64,000 nt of DNA from Desulfonatronovibrio magnus (GCF_000934755.1 NZ_JYNP01000015.1:1-64000), one strand, 5' to 3'; numbered from the stretch's first letter, positions 1 to 8,277 are shown. Notes: generated by a model not told the origin, from the letters alone. Numbers and translations: made by a program.

Positions 1-57
1 AGGCTGAAGGCTGAAGGCTCAAGGCTGAAGGCTGAAGGCTGAAGGCTGAAGGCTGAA
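1..57. repeat. AGGCTGA heptanucleotide tandem array
   Basis: About eight head-to-tail 7-bp units (AGGCTGA) with one variant unit (AGGCTCA). The same unit recurs at 18564-18593 and 63253-63281, and in reverse complement at 27568-27660 and 59418-59533. Three plus-strand arrays are followed by similar flanking DNA ending in a T-rich stretch and a GGTAAGTTACT-like motif. The array may extend beyond the left edge of the window. Confidence 0.9.
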
Positions 58-99
58 GAATTCGGATTGTGGACCTTATTGGTCTTGTCAATAAATAAA

Positions 100-455
100 A
101 TTTTCTTGTTTTTTTCTATAGGATTGAAGCGGTAAGTTACTAATAAGCTCCTCACCCGGGCGGCCCGGGACCGAACCTGCGAGCAACTGAAAATGAGTCT
201 CTTCTATGGACATTGGGACAGTCCCCGCAAGGAAACGTTAAAAAGTTTGATACTGCATTGGTTTCTGGCAAAAATCGGTTTTAATGAAAAAATTTACATA
301 GCGAGGGACAGTCCCTGTGCCAAGCGCAAAGTTCCCATCTTTGACGGAAATTTCCTGGTAATTGTAAGTGAATCTTAAGGAAAAATCGTAAAAAACTGAA
401 AATCATAACGGTTTGAAATAATTGACATAAAAATGCAGTTACTAATGAGGAAACA
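100..455 (+). repeat. Dispersed intergenic element, family A (GGGACAGTCCC element), copy 1
   Basis: Long intergenic stretch that closely matches 53390-53790 (same strand) and 14110-14430 (reverse complement). Shared landmarks are a GTAAGTTACT motif, an 'AGCTCCTCACCCGGGCGG' box, 'GGGACCGAAC', 'TTGGGACAGTCCCCGC', 'GCGAGGGACAGTCCCTGTGCC' and 'CCCATCTTTGACGGAA'. The two GGGACAGTCCC boxes can pair internally, so the transcript or single strand should fold. Open frames inside it are not conserved between copies, so I read it as non-coding. It runs up to the start of the response-regulator gene and may carry that gene's promoter. Confidence 0.8.
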
Positions 456-465
456 AGGTGCTTAT

Positions 466-1854
466 ATGCATACGGATAATCAACAAGCCAATGTGTTAAT
501 TGTTGAAGACGACAAAGAACTGGGCACGCTTCTTATGGAAGAAGTGCGCGACTATGGTATGGATTGCCAGTGGACAGGAAACGCTGAAGAGGCCCTGTCC
601 ATCATGTCCACAACAATCCCGGACATGGTGATTACAGACTTGAGATTGCCCGGCATGGACGGACTGGATCTGCTGCAGGTTGCTCAGCGTGATTTCGCGG
701 ACAATCTTCCTGATTTTTTAATCATAACTGCTTTTGGCACCATATCCAAAGCTGTGGAATGCCTCAAGGCAGGAGCTGAAGACTTTCTGACCAAGCCCTT
801 AGATCTGGATCACTTCATAATCACTGTCAACCGCATTATGCGTCATCGAAACTTGAAAGCCCAGGTCAGCATGATCAAAAACATGCTTGATGATGACGGA
901 TTTCATGGCATTTTCGGCAAAAGCAGGAGTATGCGTCTTCTTTTTGATCAAATAAAGAGAGTGGCTGGTGCAGAAGGTCCGGTTCTGATAGTTGGAGAGT
1001 CAGGAACCGGCAAAGAGCTGGTTGCCAGGGCACTGCATAAGGAGAGTAATTTCAGCTCAGGTCCTTTCCTCGCAGTAAATTGTGCTGGTGTTCCTGAACA
1101 CCTTCTGGAAAGCGAATTTTTTGGTCACCAGGCAGGAGCTTTTACCGGTGCCAACAAATCCAGATCCGGACTTTTTGCAGAAGCTCAAAACGGAACCCTG
1201 CTTCTGGATGAAATCTCTGAAATGCCCATTGTTTTACAGGCCAAGCTTTTGCGCACCCTGCAGGATGGCAAGATTCGCCCTGTAGGTGCAAACCAGGAAC
1301 AAGAAACCAATGTTCGCATTCTTGCTGCCACCAACCGCGACCTGGAAAAAGAAATTGAAGAAGGCAAGTTCAGAGAGGATCTTTTCTTTCGTCTGGAGAC
1401 CTTTACCCTGCGAGTCCCGCCTTTACGTGAGCGCGGCGAAGATCTTGCACTGCTTGCGGGCAAATTTCTGCAGACGTTTCAGGTCAAAACAGGCAAAAGT
1501 ATAAAAGGTTTTGATGAAAAAGCTTTGAGTATGCTTGAAAAATACAACTACCCGGGTAATGTTCGGGAATTAAAAAATGCGGTGGAACGATCTGTAACTT
1601 TTTGTGACGGTCACATGATCAAGCCGGAACATTTGCCTGCCAGAATCAGGGAAGCCCATGTCCAGGCCAGCACATCACTACCGCAGCACGGCTTTATTCC
1701 GGTAAGTGAAGACGCCCCCCTGATGACTCTGGATCAAGTAGAACGACAATACATTGAACATGTGCTGAGCAGTGTGGACGGCAACAAACGCAAAGCCGCA
1801 TCAATCCTCGGCATCGGCCGTCGTACACTCTACCGCAAGCTGGAGCAGACATAG
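466..1854 (+). CDS. Sigma-54-dependent response regulator (NtrC family)
   Basis: Cytoplasmic transcription activator of about 462 residues with the three-part NtrC layout. The N-terminal receiver has the acidic pair in VLIVEDD, phospho-acceptor Asp58 in VITDLRLPGMDG and a Lys in TKPLD. The central AAA+ domain shows Walker A GESGTGKE, the sigma-54 contact loop GAFTGA and Walker B LLLDEIS. The C-terminal Fis-type helix-turn-helix ends in KRKAASILGIGRRTLYRKL. It should activate RpoN promoters when phosphorylated by an unidentified sensor kinase; no cognate kinase is adjacent. I chose ATG 466 because AAGGTG lies just upstream and the in-frame ATG at 433 lies in repeat DNA. Target genes cannot be read from the sequence. 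Confidence 0.93.
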   Translation: MHTDNQQANVLIVEDDKELGTLLMEEVRDYGMDCQWTGNAEEALSIMSTTIPDMVITDLRLPGMDGLDLLQVAQRDFADNLPDFLIITAFGTISKAVECLKAGAEDFLTKPLDLDHFIITVNRIMRHRNLKAQVSMIKNMLDDDGFHGIFGKSRSMRLLFDQIKRVAGAEGPVLIVGESGTGKELVARALHKESNFSSGPFLAVNCAGVPEHLLESEFFGHQAGAFTGANKSRSGLFAEAQNGTLLLDEISEMPIVLQAKLLRTLQDGKIRPVGANQEQETNVRILAATNRDLEKEIEEGKFREDLFFRLETFTLRVPPLRERGEDLALLAGKFLQTFQVKTGKSIKGFDEKALSMLEKYNYPGNVRELKNAVERSVTFCDGHMIKPEHLPARIREAHVQASTSLPQHGFIPVSEDAPLMTLDQVERQYIEHVLSSVDGNKRKAASILGIGRRTLYRKLEQT

Positions 1855-1898
1855 GAATCAGAGGGAAGAAGTTAGAAGTCAGTGGACTCAATTACTAA

Positions 1899-2810
1899 TC
1901 ATTCACAAAAAACCTTAGCCGCAATATCCTCAGCAAGAGAGATCACTTCAAACGGTTTGTAGTTTTTCACCATTTCAACGGTTTTTGGGCAGGAGTCAGT
2001 CATCCAGAATTTAGTAAATCCATGATCAACAAATCTTTTCCATGACTGCTGCGGAAAAACACCATGGGTAACAAAAGCACTTACCTCTGAAGCTCCGGCC
2101 TTTTTCAGTGCTTCCTGACATCTCAGCAATGTGCCTCCGGTCATGACAAGGTCATCAACTATAATCACATGTTTACCGCGCGGATCACCCTCTTTAATGA
2201 CTACCTTGCGGCAATCTTTATCCCTGATTTTCAAAGCCGTGATAATCGGATAGTTTTCAAACATTTTACCGAATCGTTTCAAAGATCCATCATCAGGAAA
2301 TGCAATGGCTACATTTTTCAGAGCTCTGATTCTTTTCAGAAGCAGAGGAATTGCAGTTACCAGCCTGGGTATAACCTGGTCTGAAAAATAAAATCTTTCC
2401 TGGAGGGCATGAATATCATAAATCAATATCTCCACTGGCCCGGACATGGTGCCCGGAATTATGGACAGCATTCTGGCCAGTGTGGCTGCAGTGGCCACCT
2501 CTCCCTCCTCATCCACACGTTCCATGGTGCCGGTGGGAAAATAGGGCAGGACGACCTTGAGAGATTTAACTGCCAGCCTTGGCAGTTCATAAATGACTGA
2601 CAATTGCCGGAAAATTTCATCAGAGCTCTCCAGACATGCAAGAAATACCACATGCCGGTTAGTTAGATTCAGGGCATCATTTATTTTCAGGTCTGGAAAA
2701 CCATCTCTAAATCTGAGCCAGGATATATCACCCCGCAGAAATGAAGGGTTTGCCAGGCAAATGCTTCGAGCCAGATCATGGGAACATGGACTGGAAAATA
2801 ATGTAATCAT
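1899..2810 (-). CDS. PRPP synthase-like phosphoribosyltransferase
   Basis: About 303 residues with the two-domain layout of ribose-phosphate pyrophosphokinases. The clearest signature is the PRPP-binding loop VIIVDDLVMTGGTLL near residue 215. An N-terminal stretch (LKVVLPYFPTGTMERVDEEGE) resembles the flexible loop region of PrsA, and EILIYDIHALQERFYF resembles its 'DLHA.QIQGFF' strand. It is divergent from housekeeping PrsA, so it may be a paralogue with another substrate or a regulatory role. ATG 2810 is chosen over upstream starts because AAGGAG sits six bases before it. It is transcribed divergently from the Fur gene with about 80 bp between them, so the two may share regulatory DNA. Confidence 0.8.
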   Translation of the reverse strand: MITLFSSPCSHDLARSICLANPSFLRGDISWLRFRDGFPDLKINDALNLTNRHVVFLACLESSDEIFRQLSVIYELPRLAVKSLKVVLPYFPTGTMERVDEEGEVATAATLARMLSIIPGTMSGPVEILIYDIHALQERFYFSDQVIPRLVTAIPLLLKRIRALKNVAIAFPDDGSLKRFGKMFENYPIITALKIRDKDCRKVVIKEGDPRGKHVIIVDDLVMTGGTLLRCQEALKKAGASEVSAFVTHGVFPQQSWKRFVDHGFTKFWMTDSCPKTVEMVKNYKPFEVISLAEDIAAKVFCE

Positions 2811-2893
2811 CGCATCTCCTTCATAAATAATGTTGACAACTCTCTTCATAACTATATATATAAGTTCATCTTTAACATCAAACACAAAAAACT

Positions 2894-3334
2894 ATGCAGG
2901 AAGCAAGAGAAAAATTTTTTGATTATCTGGCCAGAAAAAAGCTGAAATCAACCACTCAGCGTGGAACTATCTTTGATGTTTTCTGGAGCGTTGAAGATCA
3001 TGTCTCACCTGAAGAACTTTACGGCCTGGTCAAGAAAAAAGATCCTTCCATTGGGCAGGCCACAGTATACCGCACCCTGAAACTGCTGTCTGAATCAAAA
3101 ATTGCTCGCGAGGTAGATTTTGGAGATGGTGTTACCAGGTATGAACCCTATTACGGGCAAAGCCATCATGACCATATTATCTGTCAAACATGTGACAAAC
3201 GCCTCGAGGTTGTGGATGAACGTATAGAACAACTGCAGGAAGAACTGGCCAAAAAACATGACTTCACCCTGAACAGTCACAGTATGTATCTTTTCGGGCA
3301 ATGCCGGGAGTGCAGGGAAAGTAAGCAGGCATAA
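2894..3334 (+). CDS. fur: Fur family metal-responsive repressor
   Basis: 146 residues, the usual Fur size. The N-terminal winged helix contains the recognition-helix signature PSIGQATVYRTLKLL. The C-terminal dimerisation and metal domain has HHDHIIC, a CxxC pair (CQTC) and a second CxxC (CREC), which fits structural zinc plus a regulatory metal site. The presence of HHDHxxC and the position directly before an iron-uptake block favour ferric-uptake Fur over PerR or Zur, but sequence alone does not settle the metal. The ribosome-binding site before ATG 2894 is weak. It probably controls the downstream NAS-like and feoAB genes. Confidence 0.88.
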   Translation: MQEAREKFFDYLARKKLKSTTQRGTIFDVFWSVEDHVSPEELYGLVKKKDPSIGQATVYRTLKLLSESKIAREVDFGDGVTRYEPYYGQSHHDHIICQTCDKRLEVVDERIEQLQEELAKKHDFTLNSHSMYLFGQCRECRESKQA

Positions 3335-3402
3335 TAAAATAATTCTTGACATTTCCCTGCTTAAAGTGGTTGAAGGATTTCCTCTTCGTTTTTTTTTATG
3401 AG

Positions 3403-3419
3403 TGTCGACACGTTCGACA
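3403..3419. promoter_or_regulatory. Inverted repeat TGTCGA-N5-TCGACA, candidate operator
   Basis: A perfect 6+6 inverted repeat with a 5-bp spacer lies about 60 bp upstream of the first NAS-like gene. It follows a T-rich tract, and a TTGACA hexamer is at 3346-3351. Its size and spacing fit a dimeric repressor site. It does not match the classical AT-rich Fur box, so the binding protein is unknown. Confidence 0.4.
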
Positions 3420-3479
3420 TTTTTTTATGAGTCAATGTTGATATTGAAATTCAAAGCTCTAATCGCCAGGAAGGGAAAA

Positions 3480-4121
3480 ATGAGTTGGATTCCACCAGTA
3501 ATTGCAGCCTGGGAAAAATTAAGCAGTACATCTAAAACACTCACCTGGATGTACTCCAGGCCTTACAGAAAAGTCATTGAAAACGAGATCCATCTTGCTC
3601 GCATCACTGAGGAAGATGTGGTGCTCAATGTAGGCTGCGGAGCTGTACCATTTACAGCTCTATATATTGCCACAATCACAGGAGCCCGCGTTTATGCTAT
3701 GGATATAGATAAAAAGGCAGTAAAGCTTGCTGAAAAGTGTGTCTCCAAAACAGACCTGTCCCATAAAGTGGATGTCTTACATGGAGACGGAGCCACGGGT
3801 TTTCAAGAGGATTTTTCAGTGGCAGTTATAGCTTTGCAGGCGGCTCCCAAAAATAATATTCTGGAGGCCATGATTTCATCAGGACAAGATGTCCGTCTGG
3901 TATTCAGGCTTCCAAGCCCTGCATACAGGGATCATTACGATAATCTTATAACAGATCACTATATTCAGGCTGCTACTTTGCAGCCCATGACCACATTTGA
4001 TCGCTCTGTCCTGCTTGAAAGCAGTGAAGGGACCATCCAGCCACCTCATGTTCGGCCCGGGCACAGTCCTGTCATGGACAGGCCGGTTTCTTCCCGGCCA
4101 TTGATTGCAGCTGAGATTTAA
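3480..4121 (+). CDS. Nicotianamine synthase-like SAM-dependent enzyme, paralogue 1
   Basis: About 213 residues with a class I SAM-binding fold. Motif I is VGCGAVPFTALY (residues 51-62), followed by an acidic strand AMDIDKKAVKLAEK. The glycine-rich loop with a proline and Thr resembles the 'GSGPLPLTS' signature of nicotianamine synthase and archaeal NAS-like enzymes. The later RLVFRLPSPAYRDHYD replaces the family's 'R.A.G.R...Y' strand. It is shorter than plant or archaeal NAS. ATG 3480 is preferred because AGGAAGGG precedes it; an upstream GTG at 3402 overlaps the inverted repeat. It is followed closely by a flippase-like gene and a second NAS-like paralogue (5182-5847). Product and substrate are unknown; a generic small-molecule methyltransferase is the alternative. 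Confidence 0.65.
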   Translation: MSWIPPVIAAWEKLSSTSKTLTWMYSRPYRKVIENEIHLARITEEDVVLNVGCGAVPFTALYIATITGARVYAMDIDKKAVKLAEKCVSKTDLSHKVDVLHGDGATGFQEDFSVAVIALQAAPKNNILEAMISSGQDVRLVFRLPSPAYRDHYDNLITDHYIQAATLQPMTTFDRSVLLESSEGTIQPPHVRPGHSPVMDRPVSSRPLIAAEI

Positions 4122-4140
4122 GAGAAAGAGAGAGCGAGAG

Positions 4141-5154
4141 ATGTACAAGTTACTTTTATTTTCCGCAGGGATTATGGGCGTTACTGGACTGGCAGCTTTC
4201 TTCGGGCTTGACCAGGTAACTGATGCCCTGGGTTCACTGTCAATTATGGAGGTGGCCTTTCTGTTCAGCCTGCAGATTGTGACACTGCTTGCAGGGGCAT
4301 GGATATGGCACTTCTTACTAAACAGAACAGGAGCGATAAATTTTGGCTCAGTGTTTCTGATTAACCAGTCTGCAAGTCTCATTGAGAGCCTTACACCTTC
4401 GGTCAAGTTCGGAGGAGAGGCTGCCAAAATATTTCTTTTCAGAAAATATACAGGAAGTTCTTACCACAAGCTTACCGGCATTATGATGGTGCAAAAGTTT
4501 TTGACCATGGCCCCCTTTATGTTGCTGTGCATAGTGCTGATACTCCCGGCACCAAACTACTTCCAACTGCCTGTCTACCTGTATTACGCTCTGGCGCTGC
4601 TTATCCTGTTTTGTATCCTGCTGGCGTACTTTTGCTGTTTAAAACCAGGTGCTGCCCTGAAAAGTAACTGCCCTGCCGGCACAGGTGCTGAAGACATTGA
4701 CAAAAAATGCCCCGGGGTCAAAGACAACAGCTACTTAACCAGATCTCTGGACTTTTTCCGCAATGCCCGAACTTCAGCAGCCCAACTGCTTACCTGGAAG
4801 CAGATCACCTCAATATTTACAGTTTCACTTGGCATCTGGATTTTCTATCCAGTAAAAGTCTATTTTGCCTGTATGTTTCTCGGTTTTGATGTCCACCCGG
4901 TACTCATAGGACTTGCCACACTTTTTGCCTATATGCTCAGCATGGCCCCACTTTTGCCTGGCGGACTCGGCACTTACGAAGGCGGCATGGCCCTGTTTTT
5001 TACACTGGGCGGTCTGACTCCTGCAGAGGGGCTGGCCATAGCGCTTGTATCAAGACTTACAACTTTCTGGTTCCCCCTGATGCTGTCCGCAGGCTCCTGT
5101 ATTCTGCTCATGCGCAGAAAAAACTTCCTGTTCGCCCAGACTGCATCACCTTAA
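4141..5154 (+). CDS. Lysylphosphatidylglycerol synthase-type (UPF0104) membrane protein
   Basis: About 337 residues of inner-membrane protein with roughly eight hydrophobic segments. The two hallmark motifs of the LPG_synthase_TM/UPF0104 family are visible: TPSVKFGGEAAKIFLF in the first half and LLPGGLGTYEGGMALFF in the second. The family includes the flippase half of MprF and many stand-alone membrane proteins of unknown substrate. A soluble loop (around residues 175-205) carries several cysteines (FCCLKPG, NCPAG, KKCPG). The gene is sandwiched 20-30 bp from two NAS-like enzymes, so it may move their product or a precursor across the membrane; that role is inference from position. ATG 4141 is preceded by a purine-rich tract. 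Confidence 0.8.
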   Translation: MYKLLLFSAGIMGVTGLAAFFGLDQVTDALGSLSIMEVAFLFSLQIVTLLAGAWIWHFLLNRTGAINFGSVFLINQSASLIESLTPSVKFGGEAAKIFLFRKYTGSSYHKLTGIMMVQKFLTMAPFMLLCIVLILPAPNYFQLPVYLYYALALLILFCILLAYFCCLKPGAALKSNCPAGTGAEDIDKKCPGVKDNSYLTRSLDFFRNARTSAAQLLTWKQITSIFTVSLGIWIFYPVKVYFACMFLGFDVHPVLIGLATLFAYMLSMAPLLPGGLGTYEGGMALFFTLGGLTPAEGLAIALVSRLTTFWFPLMLSAGSCILLMRRKNFLFAQTASP

Positions 5155-5181
5155 ATTAGATCAGATTAGACGAGAGTAAAA

Positions 5182-5847
5182 ATGAAAACCGAAGCAAAAA
5201 TTTCAAGCATGACTGACTGTTCAAAGAGCTATAGACCTTCCTCAACCAACTATAATTTTCAGCAATTTTTTTTATGGTCTGTACAGAAATTGGAGCTAAT
5301 TGGTGCAAAAATACCAGTTTTTGGAAAAATTTATGCCTGGCTTTTCTACAAGTCCATGCTCTGCAAAGAAGCAAGACAGGCAGAACTTATGCCTGGCCAG
5401 AAAGTATTGCACATAGGCTGCGGGCCTTTGCCAATGACTGCGCTGTTTCTTGCAGATCTTGGGGCCAGAGTGGTTGCCATGGATATAGACCGTCATTCAG
5501 TCCAGCAGGCTAAGCTGGTAGTAAAAAAATTCGGACTGGAAAGAAACATAAACGTCTTGTGCGGCTCAGGTACGAAAGTTGACTGCTCTGGGTTTAATGC
5601 TGTCTGGATCTCACTGCATGTTCATCCCTTAGACAAAACCCTGATGCAGACATTTCAAACCATGGATCCGGGCTGCAGACTTATTTTTCGAACTGCAAGA
5701 GGCAACCTTGCCAGGTTTTATGAGGCACCAGGATATCACACAGTGGGCAACATTAACAGATACGAACTTATTCAGCCTCTTGGCAAAAAAAGTATTATTC
5801 TGCACAAAACTGATGCTGGCACTCCCCGCAGCAAAACTGAATTATGA
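5182..5847 (+). CDS. Nicotianamine synthase-like SAM-dependent enzyme, paralogue 2
   Basis: 221 residues. Motif I reads HIGCGPLPMTALFLADLG (from about residue 77), closer than paralogue 1 to the NAS 'GSGPLPLTS' loop. An acidic strand AMDIDRHSVQQAK follows. RLIFRTARGNLARFYEAPGY near residue 175 resembles the conserved NAS strand that contributes to the reaction chamber. It is clearly related to the gene at 3480-4121 (same N-terminal KxxxW/F region, same loop, same AMDID), so the pair arose by duplication. It ends the three-gene unit; a 320-bp gap separates it from feoA. It might make a nicotianamine- or opine-like metal chelator, or act on another substrate. Confidence 0.68.
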   Translation: MKTEAKISSMTDCSKSYRPSSTNYNFQQFFLWSVQKLELIGAKIPVFGKIYAWLFYKSMLCKEARQAELMPGQKVLHIGCGPLPMTALFLADLGARVVAMDIDRHSVQQAKLVVKKFGLERNINVLCGSGTKVDCSGFNAVWISLHVHPLDKTLMQTFQTMDPGCRLIFRTARGNLARFYEAPGYHTVGNINRYELIQPLGKKSIILHKTDAGTPRSKTEL

Positions 5848-5966
5848 CGACTTGCACAGTGACTGCTCCCAACTGAATTTTCAGAAACGCGTAATGCTCC
5901 CTGCGGCTATCAATCTTAGACGCGTCCCGACGTAGCACTTCAGACAAGTCACTTGTAAAAAAAGAC

Positions 5967-6160
5967 TTGACATTTCATCCAGGATATACTTTGATAACCA
6001 CATTCAATGTCAAGCTAACCCCTTGGCTTTTTTTAAAACCAAACAGTGAAACTGAAAATCAATACTTCATTACATTAATCTGTTAGAACCCTTGAAAACC
6101 AATGGTCAAAACCCATACAGCATTCATAGAGCTGAACAGATAATATCATAATTAAGGAGC
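5967..6160 (+). promoter_or_regulatory. feoAB upstream region with candidate promoter and weak Fur-like site
   Basis: The 320-bp space before feoA holds no credible gene. A TTGACATTTC stretch at 5967-5976 also occurs upstream of the first NAS-like gene (3346-3355) and could be a -35 element; the -10 partner is unclear. Just before the ribosome-binding site, GATAATATCATAATTA (6139-6154) is AT-rich and partly resembles half of a Fur box. AAGGAG at 6154-6159 is the ribosome-binding site. Confidence 0.35.
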
Positions 6161-6167
6161 AGTAATA

Positions 6168-6479
6168 ATGTTTAAACAGTGGTTTGGAAAAGGCAGCCCT
6201 GCAGAGTTGGACAAAACCGACCTTCTGGATAATCATCCCGTCAGAACACTTGACTGCCTGAACCCTGAAGAATTCGGCGAAATAGATCAGGTGCCCGGCG
6301 AGACTATGTTGGAGGCACTTGGCTTCAGACCTGGCAAAAGGGTATGCATGCGCTGCAGAACCAGATTCGGCGGTCCACTTGTCGCTGAAATAGAGGGCCG
6401 TCACACTGCCTTGTCTCGCTCCGTTGCCCGCCAGATACGACTCAGAAAGCACAGTGGTGAATGCATAGGGCATGAGTAA
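6168..6479 (+). CDS. feoA: FeoA-type SH3-like ferrous iron transport accessory protein
   Basis: 103 residues: about 40 poorly conserved N-terminal residues, then a FeoA beta-barrel domain with LGFRPGKRV near residue 51 and GGPLVAEIEGRHTALSRSVARQI near the end. FeoA is a small cytoplasmic partner of FeoB in Fe(II) uptake. The stop overlaps the FeoB start by 8 bp, indicating translational coupling. AAGGAG lies 8 bases before ATG 6168. The N-terminal extension and CMRC cysteine pair are unusual for FeoA, which often has only about 75 residues. Confidence 0.88.
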   Translation: MFKQWFGKGSPAELDKTDLLDNHPVRTLDCLNPEEFGEIDQVPGETMLEALGFRPGKRVCMRCRTRFGGPLVAEIEGRHTALSRSVARQIRLRKHSGECIGHE

Positions 6480-8277
6480 ACAAAACCACGTTCTACTAAT
6501 TGGCCCTCCCAATGTAGGTAAAAGTGTAATCTTCAATCAGCTGACAGGGCTCAATGTCAGTTGTGCCAACTATGCAGGAACTACTGTAGACTTTGTCGCC
6601 GGCAAAGCGCGCTTTGCCGGCATTGAAACCAACCTTGTAGATGTCCCCGGAACTTATACCTTAAGCGCCACCAACCAGGCAGAGCAGGTCGCTGTGGACA
6701 TGCTCCGTGGAGAACGTAAGGAAGGATCTGGAGCTGGTTGCGCTCATTGCCAGGACGATACTGAAGTTTGCGCAGATGACCTTTCCTCAAGACCCTCAGC
6801 AGTAATATGCGTTGTAGACGCCAACAACCTGGAAAGCAGCCTGTACCTGCTGTTACAGGTTCTAGAATACAAGCTGCCTACAATTGTGGCCCTCAACCGG
6901 GTAGACCTTGCCCGTGACAAGAATATTGAAATTAATATTGACAGACTTTCGTCTCTTCTGGGTGTCCGGTTCGTTCCCATGGTGGCCATTGAAAAAAAAG
7001 GGTTCAACCTTCTGCAGGAAGCTGTAGCCAATACTCTCCACCATCCAGTTGAACCTCAAGTATCATGGACTCCGGGTCAGACAGACCTGTGGTCCAAAGC
7101 CGAAAAAATCACAAGAGAAGTCACCTCTCAACTCAAAGAAACAGTTCGATCCAAAAGAAAGATCTGGGGCGAAAAACTTATCCAGCCATGGCCTGGCCTG
7201 CCTCTGGCATTTGTTATCCTGATCATAGCCTTTGCCCTCATTGTCGGTATCGGTATGCAGCTGCGCCAACTGGTGCTGCTGCCCATTTTCAGAGGATTGA
7301 TTATCCCTCAGATAGTGAGCGTGGTGGAGGCCCTTATAAATCCAGGTGTTATCCGCAATATTATGGTTGGGGAATACGGATTTCTGGTTAAAGGCATTGA
7401 ATGGCCTTTTACACTTGTCATGCCTTATGTGCTGTCATTTTACGGAGTAATGGCTGTTCTGGAAGACAGCGGTTATCTGCCCCGCCTGGGTGTACTTTTA
7501 GATGGTCTTCTGAACAAAATCGGGCTTCAGGGCTCAAGCATTATTCCCTTGCTTCTCGGATATGGCTGCGGCATACCCGGCATTCTGGCTACCAGGGCTC
7601 TAAGTACAGGCAAGGAAAGAATAATGATTGCTACCATGATCTGCATGGCCATTCCCTGCATCTCCCAGACCGGAGCTTTTATCGCCATGCTGTCGGAAAG
7701 GTCTGTAACCGTGGTGGTGGCGGTTTTCACTGTTTCTTTCATGGCCCTTATTCTTGCGGGAATAATTATGGATCGCTTCATGCGCGGTCCACGCCCTTTG
7801 ACCATTATTGAAATTCCAGAGCTCTTGCCGCCAAGGCTGGATGTTTTAAGCAAAAAAATCTGGGTAAGGCTCAAGAGGTATGTGACAGATGGCGCTCTGC
7901 CTATGGTTGTTGCTGTGGGTATAGCTGCTGTTCTTTATGAGACCGGGATAATGTCTGCTGTAGGCCAACTGCTCAGTCCATTGGTGGTTCACTGGCTCAG
8001 GCTGCCGGAAGAAGCCTCCATCCCCCTTGTATTGGGCATAATGCGCCGGGAGCTTGCTGTTCTTCCGCTGATTGAAATGCAATTGACAACCCTGCAGCTT
8101 TTTGTTGGTGCTGTGGTTGGTTTGTTTTACGTGCCCTGCATAGCCATTGTTGCCACCCTGGCCCGGGAATTCAACGTCAGAACAGCTTTTATCATGCTCA
8201 TTTTCACCAGTTCTACAGCCTTTATTGTGGGCGGCCTCTTTGCCAGAATGACTTTTCTAACCAGAATCTTTGTTTAA
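6472..8277 (+). CDS. feoB: Ferrous iron transporter FeoB, compact form
   Basis: 601-residue inner-membrane Fe(II) permease. The N-terminal G domain shows G1 GPPNVGKS, G3 DVPGTY and G4 NRVD. The membrane part has both Gate motifs: GYGCGIPGILATRAL with the following MAIPCISQTG, and LFYVPCIAIVATLAREF near the C terminus. It is shorter than the usual 700-770 residues of FeoB but not truncated in a core motif. Odd feature: between G3 and G4 there is an insert with four cysteines (GCAHC, VC and a later IC). The position behind feoA and in the Fur block supports an iron role. Confidence 0.93.
   Translation: MSKQNHVLLIGPPNVGKSVIFNQLTGLNVSCANYAGTTVDFVAGKARFAGIETNLVDVPGTYTLSATNQAEQVAVDMLRGERKEGSGAGCAHCQDDTEVCADDLSSRPSAVICVVDANNLESSLYLLLQVLEYKLPTIVALNRVDLARDKNIEINIDRLSSLLGVRFVPMVAIEKKGFNLLQEAVANTLHHPVEPQVSWTPGQTDLWSKAEKITREVTSQLKETVRSKRKIWGEKLIQPWPGLPLAFVILIIAFALIVGIGMQLRQLVLLPIFRGLIIPQIVSVVEALINPGVIRNIMVGEYGFLVKGIEWPFTLVMPYVLSFYGVMAVLEDSGYLPRLGVLLDGLLNKIGLQGSSIIPLLLGYGCGIPGILATRALSTGKERIMIATMICMAIPCISQTGAFIAMLSERSVTVVVAVFTVSFMALILAGIIMDRFMRGPRPLTIIEIPELLPPRLDVLSKKIWVRLKRYVTDGALPMVVAVGIAAVLYETGIMSAVGQLLSPLVVHWLRLPEEASIPLVLGIMRRELAVLPLIEMQLTTLQLFVGAVVGLFYVPCIAIVATLAREFNVRTAFIMLIFTSSTAFIVGGLFARMTFLTRIFV

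Noticed and set aside
193-378. 61-residue open frame in the first family A element
   Set aside because: It lies in a dispersed repeat. The copies at 14110-14430 and 53390-53790 do not keep the frame, and there is no ribosome-binding site.
6139-6154. Fur box before feoA
   Set aside because: Only a partial match (GATAATATCATAATTA) and placed next to the ribosome-binding site. Kept as a weak note in the upstream feature, not as a separate site.
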